The notes under the pieces: generated by a model
What the model saw: the letters and a program-made list of their open reading frames with translations, nothing else
What the model was told of the DNA's origin: nothing
Databases searched by the model: none
Program-made: the position numbers and the translations under genes
From: Alphaproteobacteria bacterium
GTDB taxonomy: Bacteria; Pseudomonadota; Alphaproteobacteria; JANQMY01
Direction: 5' to 3'
DNA: 64,000 bases
Assembly: GCA_028289425.1 (NCBI GenBank)
Contig: JANQPL010000004.1
Coordinates: forward strand, 1 to 64,000
In this document: positions 42,068 through 50,631 of the stretch, piece by piece
Layout: each line of letters opens with the position of its first letter
Position numbering within the stretch: the first letter of the stretch is position 1

Positions 42068-43006
42068 CTACCACGTCAAGATCGACGGGGACAGGGTGCG
42101 TGGCGATTTGATTCGAAAGCTGGGCGTTCGCACATCGACGGCAAAATCGGAGCGGCTGAACAGAATAGCATTCAAAATTAGAAACGGCGTATCCTGACGA
42201 TTAAGCTCTCTCAACGCGGGCGTGTCGATCACCAGCAACGATCCGCGCGACGTCAGCCGGCCGATTGCAATTTCCACATCTTTAATGATGGTCTTGGGTG
42301 CGAATTCACCTGTGGCGCCTTGAATGAGCCATTGTTCCTCCAAGCGCCGATACATCCGGTCAAAGCCGATCCGCCGGGCACCCGCCCAATTCATGATGGG
42401 TGTAGACGATCCAAGATCGATCAACCCGTCCAGCCGCTTGCCGTCCACCCTAATCGGCACAAACAGCAGCTTGTAAGGGCGTTTGAGTGTGGCGTCATGA
42501 TAGACCGGCAGTTCCCGCCACCCGGTCAGATAATTGCGCGGCATGTCGCCATGGCGAAAGAGCGTAAGCGTCTGTTCCCGGCGGCGGTTACGGAAAACGA
42601 AGACATACTCTTCCAAATAATCGAGGCCGATAATGCCGAGCCAAGTGCGCTGCACGGCCGGGGATTGCAAGACGATCGCTTCGACGCCGGACAATGTGGC
42701 TTCGCCGATCTGCAGGCTGTCGACAACAGAAACCGGGTGCTGGCCGCTTTCGACAATCCCGTGAACGATGGCATAGCGTTGCTTGGTTTGGCCAAGGCCT
42801 AGGCGCTCGGCCAACGGCGCAAAAATGACGGACGATGTTGCGCCCGTGTCCACAAGGAACGGAAACGGTCCTTGGCCGTTGATGTGTACATCCACAAGGA
42901 TCAGACCCCGTTCCGTTGTGGTGAAGGGAACCCTTGTTGTTTCCTCTGCCTGTGCCGCGCCAAGCATGACGACCAGGCTTAATATGAGTGTTATGGCAAT
43001 GCGCAC
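42068..43006 (-). CDS. Retropepsin-like aspartyl protease, secreted
   Basis: A 312-residue protein from a GTG at 43006, which has GGAGG 6 bases upstream; the longer frame to 43075 lacks such a site. Signal peptide VRIAITLILSLVVMLGAAQA. Two aspartyl-protease-like lobes are seen: FLVDTGATSSVIFAPLAERL and LDGLIDLGSSTPIMNWAGA. The first keeps the full DTGA active site; the second has Asp-Leu-Gly-Ser. Bacterial proteins of this family (clan AA) process or bind periplasmic proteins; the target is unknown. Confidence 0.75.
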   Translation of the reverse strand: MRIAITLILSLVVMLGAAQAEETTRVPFTTTERGLILVDVHINGQGPFPFLVDTGATSSVIFAPLAERLGLGQTKQRYAIVHGIVESGQHPVSVVDSLQIGEATLSGVEAIVLQSPAVQRTWLGIIGLDYLEEYVFVFRNRRREQTLTLFRHGDMPRNYLTGWRELPVYHDATLKRPYKLLFVPIRVDGKRLDGLIDLGSSTPIMNWAGARRIGFDRMYRRLEEQWLIQGATGEFAPKTIIKDVEIAIGRLTSRGSLLVIDTPALRELNRQDTPFLILNAILFSRSDFAVDVRTPSFRIKSPRTLSPSILTW

Positions 43007-43138
43007 CGTCGGCCTCCACCGCACCGCGGCGGGTTGATACGGCACCGGGGCGGGATAAAGGACATAGAACGTCACTCTACCCCGGCAAGACCTTTAACAA
43101 CGCTGCAATTTTGCAAGACGGTCGCGCACTCAGAGCTG

Positions 43139-43627
43139 CTAGGCCGCCGATTGCCTGAGTTTTTGCCAGGCGCCCCAAGCCAGTAGCGCGAATGTGATGT
43201 GAACCGCGATCACCGGCGGCCAGCCGGAAACGTAGATCACATTGTTAACCCATCCGCCGGGGAACGGTCCGCCGCCAAAAGCAAGCCCCCGCGTGCCGGC
43301 CAGGGCGTTGGCGAAAGCCGGCAAGGTAAAGAGCCAGGCGGTGATGAGCGCTGTCCAAAAGAACCAAAGGAATTGGCGTTGTGTCAGTGCCAGTAAGGGC
43401 GCGATGGCGGCAAAGCCGATCAGCATCAAGCCGTTGGTGATCCCTTCCAGATGGGCCATGTTCCAGGCGCGTGCTTCCCCAGGAACCTGCACGTCGATCG
43501 GCGGTATCACGGGCCAGAGAACAATCTGGCCGAGCAGCATGAACATGTAGAACCAACCGATAACGACAGAACTGATCAGCAATCCGGCGCCGTTGAGGAC
43601 CAAGAGAATACGGTGGCGTTCACTCAT
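43139..43627 (-). CDS. Styrene-oxide-isomerase-like membrane protein
   Basis: A 162-residue protein with four hydrophobic helices. VQVPGEARAWNMAHLEGITNGLML and GTRGLAFGGGPF recall styrene oxide isomerase (StyC), which has VPG, W, AH and NG at matching spacing and an NRGLTFG segment. StyC turns styrene oxide into phenylacetaldehyde and holds a haem through a His that would match His59 here. A Tyr thought important in StyC seems to be Ala in this protein, so activity is uncertain. It lies 13 bases after the PF10118 gene and is likely co-transcribed with it. Confidence 0.5.
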   Translation of the reverse strand: MSERHRILLVLNGAGLLISSVVIGWFYMFMLLGQIVLWPVIPPIDVQVPGEARAWNMAHLEGITNGLMLIGFAAIAPLLALTQRQFLWFFWTALITAWLFTLPAFANALAGTRGLAFGGGPFPGGWVNNVIYVSGWPPVIAVHITFALLAWGAWQKLRQSAA

Positions 43628-43640
43628 TGCTCGATCCTCC

Positions 43641-44522
43641 CTACGCCGCCAGCGCGGGGCTACGTCGAGTCAAATGGTCTGTGTCAAGACGGTTGAGCCG
43701 TTCGTCGCCCTGCTGGTGTAATGCCACCCAATCCTTCGCCCACTGTGGGTCCTTGACCTTTCCGGGGTGATAACCGGGCCAAAGTGGTTTTGCGATTTTG
43801 GGGCCGAGCCACCAATAGATCTTGGCAAGCTGGCGCCACATGGCCCATTTGGTTTTCAGGCTCGGCCACAAGCCGTCTTCCCGCAACAGCGCCCGATAGG
43901 CGCGGCCGGCATAGGCAAAGATGTGCAGCGTGGCATAGAGCAAACCGAAGATGCGGTAGAAGTAGCCGCCGTGCAGATGCTCATACACGCTAAACGCCAC
44001 ATTCTTGTGTTCGATCTCTTCAACGAAGTGCCACAAAATTAGCGATGAGACCGTCGGATCGGCACCGCCAAACAACTCTTCGCGCCGCTCGATCAACATG
44101 TGACCGATCGCCAGCGCCATGGACTCAAATCCTTCCGCATACGCAAGATTGAATTTCAGCGACCGCTTTTGTGAGAATTTCGTGTAATCGCGCTTGAGCT
44201 GTTCTTCCAACGCGTCAATGCATTTGTAGCCGCGCGCTTTTAGAATGTCGTTGAACCGGCGGTGTTGCTGGAAGTGCTCCGCTTCCTGGGCGATATAATC
44301 TTCTACCTCCGCCAACAGCACCGGATCTTTGATGTGCTTTTTAGCAATCCCCATGGAGCGGATCAGGTAGGGCTCCAAGAACGGCATCGCCAGTGAGCCC
44401 GCATTCACAATGTGGCTGAACTCAGGAGAGTTCCTTTTCCAATGGGGATGCATGTCCGCCGGATATTCGAACTTCATTACCCGCCGCTGCATGCCCGTTT
44501 CGATTTTCTGTGTCTGGGTCAC
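43641..44522 (-). CDS. PF10118 predicted metal-dependent hydrolase
   Basis: A 293-residue helical protein of COG3687. Conserved acidic/His pairs that could bind metals are seen at YIAQEAEHFQQHRRFN, YAEGFESMALAIGHM and WHFVEEIEHKNVAFSVYEH, a pattern like ferritin-type diiron proteins. Biochemistry is not established. It diverges from a TetR gene over a duplicated operator and is followed by the isomerase-like gene. Confidence 0.82.
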   Translation of the reverse strand: MTQTQKIETGMQRRVMKFEYPADMHPHWKRNSPEFSHIVNAGSLAMPFLEPYLIRSMGIAKKHIKDPVLLAEVEDYIAQEAEHFQQHRRFNDILKARGYKCIDALEEQLKRDYTKFSQKRSLKFNLAYAEGFESMALAIGHMLIERREELFGGADPTVSSLILWHFVEEIEHKNVAFSVYEHLHGGYFYRIFGLLYATLHIFAYAGRAYRALLREDGLWPSLKTKWAMWRQLAKIYWWLGPKIAKPLWPGYHPGKVKDPQWAKDWVALHQQGDERLNRLDTDHLTRRSPALAA

Positions 44523-44558
44523 CGCTCGCCTCCCGATGAGCTTTTTGGATTGCCAAGA

Positions 44559-44598
44559 TTAGAATGTTTCCTCTAATTTTTAGAATATATCCTCTAAT
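44559..44598. promoter_or_regulatory. Tandem operator between PF10118 gene and tetR
   Basis: Two 19-base copies, TTAGAATGTTTCCTCTAAT (44559-44577) and TTAGAATATATCCTCTAAT (44580-44598), differ at 2 positions and repeat every 21 bases, two helical turns. Each has TTAGA/TCTAA symmetry, as expected for a dimeric TetR protein. Confidence 0.65.
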
Positions 44599-44629
44599 CT
44601 GGTACAATTGTCAAGCCCGGCCCAATCGC

Positions 44630-45280
44630 GTGAGCACAAAAGACCGAATTCTGGCGAAAAGCCTGGAGTTGTTTAATGAAGGCGGCGCGCGGGCCGTCGG
44701 CACCACCCATATCGGCGAGGCGCTGGGGATGAGCCCCGGCAACCTCTACTATCACTACCGGAACCGGGAAGAGATTGTGTCGGCGCTGTTCGATCGGCTG
44801 GAGCCGGAGTTCCGCGCCACCCTCACGGCGGACCTGGACCCACCCCTCAGCCCGAAGCGTTTTGCGGCCTTCTACACCCAGAGCTTCGACGTGTTGTGGC
44901 GCTATCGGTTTTTCTTCGGCGCGCTGGTGGATTTGTTGCGGCGGGATCCGGAACTCGCCGAACGCTACACGGCATTTCAAACCTGGGCACTGAAATCGCT
45001 CGAGGCCATTGCCGGGCAATTGGTGTCGGACGGGTCCATGAAAGAACCGCCCCCGCCCGACGGCTTGAAAGCCGTCGCGACCAACACCTGGCTCATTTGG
45101 ATGAACTGGATTCAGTTCACTCAAACCACGAAGGCCGACGGGTCAATCACCCGAGGCGATCTTGCCCAAGGAGCCTTTCAAACGTTCGACATTCTGAAGC
45201 CTTACCTTGCGCCCAAGTTCCGCCAGGCGGCAATCGACATTCTTGCCGAAGCCGCCGGCGAACAAACGCCGTTGCCGTAA
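44630..45280 (+). CDS. TetR-family transcriptional regulator
   Basis: A 216-residue regulator from a GTG at 44630 (VSTKDRILAKSLELFNEGGA); the longer frame from 44564 runs through the tandem operator and has an unlikely start. Helix-turn-helix: THIGEALGMSPGNLYYHYRNREEI. The C-terminal half resembles regulators of lipid or hydrocarbon genes. Control of the divergent PF10118/isomerase-like pair is inferred from the operator. Confidence 0.85.
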   Translation: MSTKDRILAKSLELFNEGGARAVGTTHIGEALGMSPGNLYYHYRNREEIVSALFDRLEPEFRATLTADLDPPLSPKRFAAFYTQSFDVLWRYRFFFGALVDLLRRDPELAERYTAFQTWALKSLEAIAGQLVSDGSMKEPPPPDGLKAVATNTWLIWMNWIQFTQTTKADGSITRGDLAQGAFQTFDILKPYLAPKFRQAAIDILAEAAGEQTPLP

Positions 45281-45296
45281 CCTTACGAGAAAACCG

Positions 45297-45938
45297 CTAC
45301 TCAAAGTAGGGCACACGCGATGCATCCAGATGATGCGCGTGGACTTCTCTGATCTGCGCTTCAGTGATGCGCCCAAGCGAGAGCGGGGGCAAATTGTCGA
45401 GCGGAAAAAAATCCGCCCCTTGTGTTTCCATGCCCGGCGACGGCCGCCCCGACACCAGATCGCATAGGAAGAATAGCTTATAGATATGGCGGAACCGCTG
45501 GGTGGCCAGCGGCGTGTGCTGACGGCTGTCGTAAACGCCCACCAGCTTGGTGGCGCGCGCCGTGACGCCCGCTTCTTCTTCGATTTCTTTGACCACATTT
45601 TCCGCGGGCGTAATGTTCACGTCGGCGAATCCACCCGGCAACGTCCATTTCTGGTCCGACTTTTCCTGAACCATCAGCACCGTGTCACCGCGAAAGATGG
45701 CCCCGCGCACATCCACTTGCGGGGTCACGTATCCGCGCAGCTCTTTGACCGCGTCATGGGCGTCAACGGGCTCAATGGAAAAACCGTGTGCCATGATCTT
45801 GGACGCCACTACTTGCAGCGCCTCGTAACGTTCCACATCGTAAGGGTTTTCCGTGTAGGTCAGCCCGTTTTGCACCAGCGCCTGGATCTCACGCGCGATA
45901 GCGAACCAGGCGGGCTCTCGGTCGTTCACATCAGTCAT
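45297..45938 (-). CDS. Nudix hydrolase
   Basis: A 213-residue protein with an N-terminal helical domain and a Nudix domain. The Nudix box reads GGFADVNITPAENVVKEIEEEAGV: the usual Glu in the first half is Asp and the Arg before Glu is Lys, both mild changes. LPGGFADV and EEEAGV still fit metal binding. Members cleave nucleoside diphosphates such as ADP-ribose; this two-domain form occurs in ADP-ribose pyrophosphatases. Confidence 0.83.
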   Translation of the reverse strand: MTDVNDREPAWFAIAREIQALVQNGLTYTENPYDVERYEALQVVASKIMAHGFSIEPVDAHDAVKELRGYVTPQVDVRGAIFRGDTVLMVQEKSDQKWTLPGGFADVNITPAENVVKEIEEEAGVTARATKLVGVYDSRQHTPLATQRFRHIYKLFFLCDLVSGRPSPGMETQGADFFPLDNLPPLSLGRITEAQIREVHAHHLDASRVPYFE

Positions 45939-46015
45939 GGGTCACTTTCAAATTTTTAACGCAATTGGCGTGTCATATTGCGGACAACCAACCTGTACTC
46001 TAAACGTCGAGAACA

Positions 46016-46498
46016 ATGTCCAAAACGATACGGCGATTCTGTGTCCCCATTGCCACGGTGGCTATCATCTTTGCAGTGGTCCCTGACCCTGAAGCCGGAA
46101 CCGCCATTTCTTCGAGCACAACGGCCAACGGCACCGTCACCACCGCCGCATCCAACTCTGGCGGAAAACGGTCCGCGACGCTGCCTTGTTCGGACGGGTC
46201 GGTGCGCATGTGTCACAGCGAATGCACCGACGGGGCATGCGCCCTCACCGCCCGATGGACAGACGCTGCCAAGGCTGCCGGCTCCGCGGGGATTTTTACC
46301 TATGGCGCGGATGAGACCCCCGCGCCGTCCACGCTTGCGCACCAGTGGTGCCTCAATCTTCTTGGTTCTTTGGGCCCCAATGCCGATGAGACCGGCAGCA
46401 CCCGGTCCACCATTCGCACAACCACCATCAACGGCCGGTCTGCGATCAACGGCTTTACCTGCGGCACGGCGATGGAGACCGGCGTCTTCGCACCCTGA
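46016..46498 (+). CDS. Secreted Cys-rich protein of unknown function
   Basis: A 160-residue protein with a signal-like N-terminus (FCVPIATVAIIFAVVPDPEA). The mature part is Ser/Thr/Gly-rich with six or more Cys (LPCSDGSVRMCHSECTDGAC, HQWCLN, GFTCGT), which suggests disulfides outside the cytoplasm. No family is recognised. Two long overlapping frames on both strands lack any protein features, so this one is preferred, with some doubt. Confidence 0.5.
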   Translation: MSKTIRRFCVPIATVAIIFAVVPDPEAGTAISSSTTANGTVTTAASNSGGKRSATLPCSDGSVRMCHSECTDGACALTARWTDAAKAAGSAGIFTYGADETPAPSTLAHQWCLNLLGSLGPNADETGSTRSTIRTTTINGRSAINGFTCGTAMETGVFAP

Positions 46499-46666
46499 TC
46501 CAGGCCGCCACATTTCACGTCGTGTGATTTTTTACACGGCTGTGATAATTTCTGAAGTAAGTGGCGGAAAACGCCGCGTTTTTTCGATCTCTTCTTGTCG
46601 GCAAGTCGGTCTGCCTGCTAAGACACGGGCCCATAAAAAGGCCGCGTCGCAGCGAGGAGAATACCG

Positions 46667-48166
46667 ATGACCCGCCAGATCAATCATTTCATCAACGGCA
46701 AACATGTGGACGGCACCAGCGGCCGCACCGGTGACGTGTTCAACCCCAACACCGGCGAGGTGCAAGCGAAAGTCGCCCTGGCTTCGGCCGACGAGGTGCG
46801 CAACGCCGTCGCCGCGGCGCAGAATGCGTTTACGGAATGGTCGGCCGTCAATCCGCAGCGGCGGGCGCGGGTCCTGTTCGAATTCAAGCATCTGGTCGAA
46901 AAAGACATGGATCACTTGGCGGAGTTGCTGTCGAACGAGCACGGCAAGGTGCTTGCGGATTCAAAAGGCGACGTGCAACGCGGGCTGGAAGTGATCGAGT
47001 TTGCCTGCGGCGTTCCGCATCTCATGAAAGGCGAATACACCGAGGGCGCGGGACCCGGGATTGACGTCTATTCCATGCGTCAGCCACTGGGGGTCGTTGC
47101 CGGCATCACACCATTCAATTTCCCGGCCATGATCCCCATGTGGATGTTCGGTGTGGCGATTGCCTGCGGCAACACCTTCATCTGCAAGCCTTCCGAGAAA
47201 GATCCGTCCGTGCCGATGCGCCTCGCCGAACTGATGCTGGACGCCGGCGCGCCGGCGGGCGTTTTGAATGTAGTCAATGGCGATAAGGAAGCCGTCGATG
47301 CCATTCTTACGGATCCAAGAATCCATGCGGTTAGTTTCGTCGGCTCATCTGCCATCGCCGAATACATCTATTCGACAGGCACCGCGCATGGCAAACGCGT
47401 CCAAGCCATGGGCGGCGCCAAGAATCATGCGATCGTCATGCCGGACGCCGACATGGATCGGGTGGTCGACGATTTGATCGGCGCAGGCTACGGCTCCGCC
47501 GGTGAACGGTGCATGGCACTTCCGGTGGCCGTGCCGGTGGGCCAGGAAGTGGGCGACGAACTTGTGAGCCGCTTAAAGCCGCGCGTTGAATCGCTGACGG
47601 TTGGCGTGTCAACCGACCCGGACGCCAATTACGGCCCGCTGGTCACAAAGGAACACATGGCCAAGGTCAAGGGCTTCGTGGATCAGGGCGTCAAGGAAGG
47701 CGCCGAACTGGTGGTCGACGGCCGCGATTTCCAATTGCAAGGGTATGAGAACGGCAATTTCATGGGTGGCTGCTTGTTCGACAAAGTCACGCCGGACATG
47801 GAGTCGTACAAGGAAGAGATTTTCGGCCCGGTCGTACAGATCGTCCGTGCCGAGAGCTTTGATGAGGCCATGGCCCTGCCGAGCAACCATCAATACGGAA
47901 ACGGCGTGGCGATCTATACCCAAGACGGCGACGCGGCACGTGAATTTGCAAGCCGCGTGAATGTGGGCATGGTGGGTGTCAACGTGCCCATACCTGTACC
48001 ACTCGCCTATCACACCTTTGGCGGCTGGAAACGGTCGGCCTTCGGCGGCATCAATCAGCATGGGCCGGAAGGCGTGCGCTTCTTCACCAAGATCAAGACC
48101 GTCACCTCGCGCTGGCCCACCGGCGTACGGTCCGGTTCCGACTTTGTGATCCCCACCATGAAATAA
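46667..48166 (+). CDS. mmsA: Methylmalonate-semialdehyde dehydrogenase (CoA-acylating)
   Basis: A 499-residue ALDH that converts methylmalonate semialdehyde to propionyl-CoA in valine, thymine and inositol breakdown. NHFINGKHVDGTSGRTGDVF, ITPFNFPAMIPMWMFGVAIA and GAGYGSAGERCMALPVAV (catalytic Cys) are diagnostic for MmsA. The usual general-base Glu of ALDHs is absent at MGGAKNHAIVMPDA, as expected for CoA-acylating enzymes. An arsC-like gene follows after 13 bases. Confidence 0.94.
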   Translation: MTRQINHFINGKHVDGTSGRTGDVFNPNTGEVQAKVALASADEVRNAVAAAQNAFTEWSAVNPQRRARVLFEFKHLVEKDMDHLAELLSNEHGKVLADSKGDVQRGLEVIEFACGVPHLMKGEYTEGAGPGIDVYSMRQPLGVVAGITPFNFPAMIPMWMFGVAIACGNTFICKPSEKDPSVPMRLAELMLDAGAPAGVLNVVNGDKEAVDAILTDPRIHAVSFVGSSAIAEYIYSTGTAHGKRVQAMGGAKNHAIVMPDADMDRVVDDLIGAGYGSAGERCMALPVAVPVGQEVGDELVSRLKPRVESLTVGVSTDPDANYGPLVTKEHMAKVKGFVDQGVKEGAELVVDGRDFQLQGYENGNFMGGCLFDKVTPDMESYKEEIFGPVVQIVRAESFDEAMALPSNHQYGNGVAIYTQDGDAAREFASRVNVGMVGVNVPIPVPLAYHTFGGWKRSAFGGINQHGPEGVRFFTKIKTVTSRWPTGVRSGSDFVIPTMK

Positions 48167-48179
48167 GGATGGGCGTGCC

Positions 48180-48527
48180 ATGACCATTACGATCTTTCAT
48201 AATCCACGGTGCAGCAAATCCCGGCAGACATTGGGATTGATTGAGGAAAAGGGTCTCACGCCAACGATTGTGGAATACCTCAAAGACGCGCCCACCAAGG
48301 CCACACTCAAAACCTTGCTGAAAGAGCTTGGGCTTAAGCCCCGCGACCTGATGCGCAAGGGGGAAGCGGTTTACAAGGATCTCAATCTTGCCGATGGGAA
48401 CAAGACCGATGAAGAGCTGATCGAGGCCATGGTGAAAAACCCCATCCTCATCGAGCGGCCCATTGTCATGACGTCTAAAGGCGCTCGTCTCGGCCGCCCG
48501 CCGGAAAGCGTTCTCGAGATTCTGTAG
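48180..48527 (+). CDS. arsC: Glutaredoxin-type arsenate reductase
   Basis: A 115-residue thioredoxin-fold protein of the ArsC family. HNPRCSKSRQTLGLI has the catalytic Cys11, and the three Arg regions (LMRKGEAVYK, ILIERPIVM, GARLGRPPE) are present. It reduces arsenate to arsenite with glutathione and glutaredoxin. No other ars gene is near; it follows mmsA closely, so it may be a housekeeping member or have another role. Relatives such as YffB lack some of these Arg residues. Confidence 0.82.
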   Translation: MTITIFHNPRCSKSRQTLGLIEEKGLTPTIVEYLKDAPTKATLKTLLKELGLKPRDLMRKGEAVYKDLNLADGNKTDEELIEAMVKNPILIERPIVMTSKGARLGRPPESVLEIL

Positions 48528-48538
48528 GTGCTTTGGTA

Positions 48539-48563
48539 GAGTCTCTCTCAAAAAGGGAGACTC
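48539..48563 (+). promoter_or_regulatory. Hairpin covering the ribosome site of the MetE-like gene
   Basis: GAGTCTC (48539-48545) pairs with GAGACTC (48557-48563) around a loop with five A. The right arm and the loop edge include GGGAGA, the ribosome site for the ATG at 48567. It could hold back translation or act as a weak terminator of the mmsA-arsC transcript; no T-run follows. Confidence 0.45.
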
Positions 48564-48566
48564 ACC

Positions 48567-49583
48567 ATGAAGGGCAAACACCCGATCCATTTCGTCGGAA
48601 GCATCGGCTTGGAGGATGCGGAAACGGTCTTTCGCACTCTGAGCAAAACAGTCGGCGACAAAGCCTTCTTCTACCCGGACGGGGAAACCGGCGTGCGCCA
48701 CTATTGGGTAGTGTGGCAAGGCGCCGTCTTCGAGAAGCACCCCGATTTCGAAATGGCCCCTCCGTCGCCGCCCCGCGCCGACGGCACGCCGACGCCACCG
48801 AAATTCCGCCTTACGGGTGACGCGGCCACATTGACGTTCGACCCTGTGGGATATGCCGAAGAGGCAATCCGGTCTTACGGTCTTTTTTCGTCCTTAAAGA
48901 AGGACGGCACAATTCCGGAATCGGTGAGATTTCAGGTATCCTTACCCACACCCACCGCCGTGGTGGAATCTTTCGTTGCGCCGGATGATTGCGCTGAGGT
49001 GCAGCCGGCCTATGTGCGGGCCATGGCAGCCGAAGTGGATCAGATCTTGGGCACAATCCCCCATGACGATTTAGCCCTTCAATGGGATACCGCGTTGGAA
49101 GTCATCGCGTATGACGGCGGTCCGCCGATCCATCTGGCAGACGCGCTGGGGGACACGGTTAGCCTGATCGACGACCTGTCGCGCCCCATACCACCTGCGG
49201 TAAAACTGGGTGTCCATCTGTGCTACGGCGATCCCGGCCACAAACATATTGTGGAACCGAAAGATCTCGGTACGTCGGTCAAGTTTGCGAATGCTTTGTC
49301 TGCGGGCGTTAGCCGCCGGTTGGATTTCATCCATATGGCGGTGCCGCGCGAGCGCGACGACGATGCCTATTTCGCGCCCTTGAAAGATCTTGCCATCGGG
49401 CCGGCGCGGCTGGTGCTCGGGCTTATTCACTACACGGATGGCGTAGACGGCACCAAGCAGCGCTTGAGCGTCGCCGAAAAACATGCGTCCGAATTCAGCA
49501 TCGCCACCGAATGCGGCTTCGGCCGCCGCGATCCCGCGACCATCCCGGATCTCTTGCGGATCCACGCCCAAGCAGCGGGGTGA
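48567..49583 (+). CDS. MetE-like (UROD/MetE superfamily) protein
   Basis: A 338-residue TIM-barrel-like protein resembling the catalytic half of cobalamin-independent methionine synthase. HFVGSIGLEDAETVFRTL starts the barrel, and SEFSIATECGFGRRDPATIPD carries the Glu-Cys-Gly motif that in MetE binds zinc through its Cys. HLCYGDPGHKH may supply the His. A methyl or alkyl transfer is possible, but the family's function is not known. Ends before palindrome copy 2. Confidence 0.7.
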   Translation: MKGKHPIHFVGSIGLEDAETVFRTLSKTVGDKAFFYPDGETGVRHYWVVWQGAVFEKHPDFEMAPPSPPRADGTPTPPKFRLTGDAATLTFDPVGYAEEAIRSYGLFSSLKKDGTIPESVRFQVSLPTPTAVVESFVAPDDCAEVQPAYVRAMAAEVDQILGTIPHDDLALQWDTALEVIAYDGGPPIHLADALGDTVSLIDDLSRPIPPAVKLGVHLCYGDPGHKHIVEPKDLGTSVKFANALSAGVSRRLDFIHMAVPRERDDDAYFAPLKDLAIGPARLVLGLIHYTDGVDGTKQRLSVAEKHASEFSIATECGFGRRDPATIPDLLRIHAQAAG

Positions 49584-49598
49584 GTCTTTGTTGATGAG

Positions 49599-49680
49599 CC
49601 TGGCCGGCCCACTCCCCCGTCCCAACCACCCCTAGGGTACCCTTATCGGGTGGTTGGGACGGGGGAGTGGGCCGGCCAGG
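49599..49680. repeat. Long GC-rich palindromic repeat, copy 2
   Basis: A perfect 33-base inverted repeat (49599-49631 with 49648-49680) around a 16-base centre, CTAGGGTACCCTTATC. It lies between convergent genes, 15 bases after one stop and 8 before the other. It shares CACTCCCCC, CCCAACCACCC and GGGTACCCT with copy 3, and a looser version with copy 1. Such a stem could terminate both transcripts or protect their ends. Confidence 0.85.
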
Positions 49681-49688
49681 TCAGTCAA

Positions 49689-50552
49689 TCAACGAGACGC
49701 CATCATCTCCTTAATCTGTTCTTCGTCCATGCCGGTCGTCCGCCACAACACGCTGGCGGCTTCCGGGTCCCAGGAGCTGCGCGGCCCCACGGTAATGCCG
49801 CCGTCGACGGCGAGGAATTGGCCCGTGACAAAACTTGCTTCGTCGCTGGCGAAATAGGCCACCGCATGGCCGATATCTTCCGGCTTGCCGGCCCGGGGAA
49901 TCGGTTGGGCCTCATGCGCACGATCGGCGATCATGGCGGCGCGCTGGTCTGCTTCCGCAATCGTGTCCCCCAAAGCACGCCCGAAGATGGATGTGGGGAT
50001 GAGGCCGGGGCAAATGGCATTCACCCGAATCTTATGTTGCGCAAGCTGCGCCGCGGCCACGCGCGACAGATGCACCACCGACCCTTTCGCCAGGGAATAA
50101 GCAAGCCCGCCATACCCCGCCTGGAGGCCGGCAATGCTGGCCGTGTTGACGATCGCACCGCCCCCCTGTTCCGTCATGACGGGAACGGTGAACTTCATGC
50201 CAAGAATGACGCTCGTCACCAGAAGCTTTTGGGTGCGGTCGAGCGCCTCTATGTCGTAGGGGTCGGTGCCCATGCCCTCGGTGCCGCCCGCATTGTTGAA
50301 CAACACATCGATGCGGCCAAAACGGTCGACCACTTTGGAAAACGCCGCGCCCATTTCCTGTTCGCTGGTCACATCCGCGTGCAGGTAGATCAGGTTGTCG
50401 CCGAATTGGGCTTCCAGGGCGGCCCCTTTTTCATCTTGAATATCCAAACAAGCGACCTTGGCGCCCGCCTCCCTAAAAACGTCGATGGTACCCCGTCCGA
50501 TGCCGCTGCATCCGCCGGTGATCACCGCCACTTTGTTGCTTAAATCAAACAT
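49689..50552 (-). CDS. SDR-family oxidoreductase
   Basis: A 287-residue short-chain dehydrogenase: VAVITGGCSGIGRGTIDVF (NAD-binding glycines), LFNNAGGTEGMG, catalytic Ser in NTASIAG and Tyr/Lys in YSLAKGSVVH. FVTGQFLAVDGGITV closes the classical fold. Asp in ACLDIQD suggests NAD rather than NADP. The substrate is open. Confidence 0.88.
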   Translation of the reverse strand: MFDLSNKVAVITGGCSGIGRGTIDVFREAGAKVACLDIQDEKGAALEAQFGDNLIYLHADVTSEQEMGAAFSKVVDRFGRIDVLFNNAGGTEGMGTDPYDIEALDRTQKLLVTSVILGMKFTVPVMTEQGGGAIVNTASIAGLQAGYGGLAYSLAKGSVVHLSRVAAAQLAQHKIRVNAICPGLIPTSIFGRALGDTIAEADQRAAMIADRAHEAQPIPRAGKPEDIGHAVAYFASDEASFVTGQFLAVDGGITVGPRSSWDPEAASVLWRTTGMDEEQIKEMMASR

Positions 50553-50631
50553 GGTTCGTCCCGTTGTTGTTGCTCGCCCGCACTGTAAGTTGCGCGTTGT
50601 TCGCCGTCGAGGCTTCGGCTACAGTCCGCCC

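Noticed and set aside
45956-46670. Long frames on both strands overlapping the secreted Cys-rich gene
   Set aside because: Both read as Arg/Pro/Gly-rich shadow sequence; only the frame at 46016 has a signal peptide and ordered Cys.
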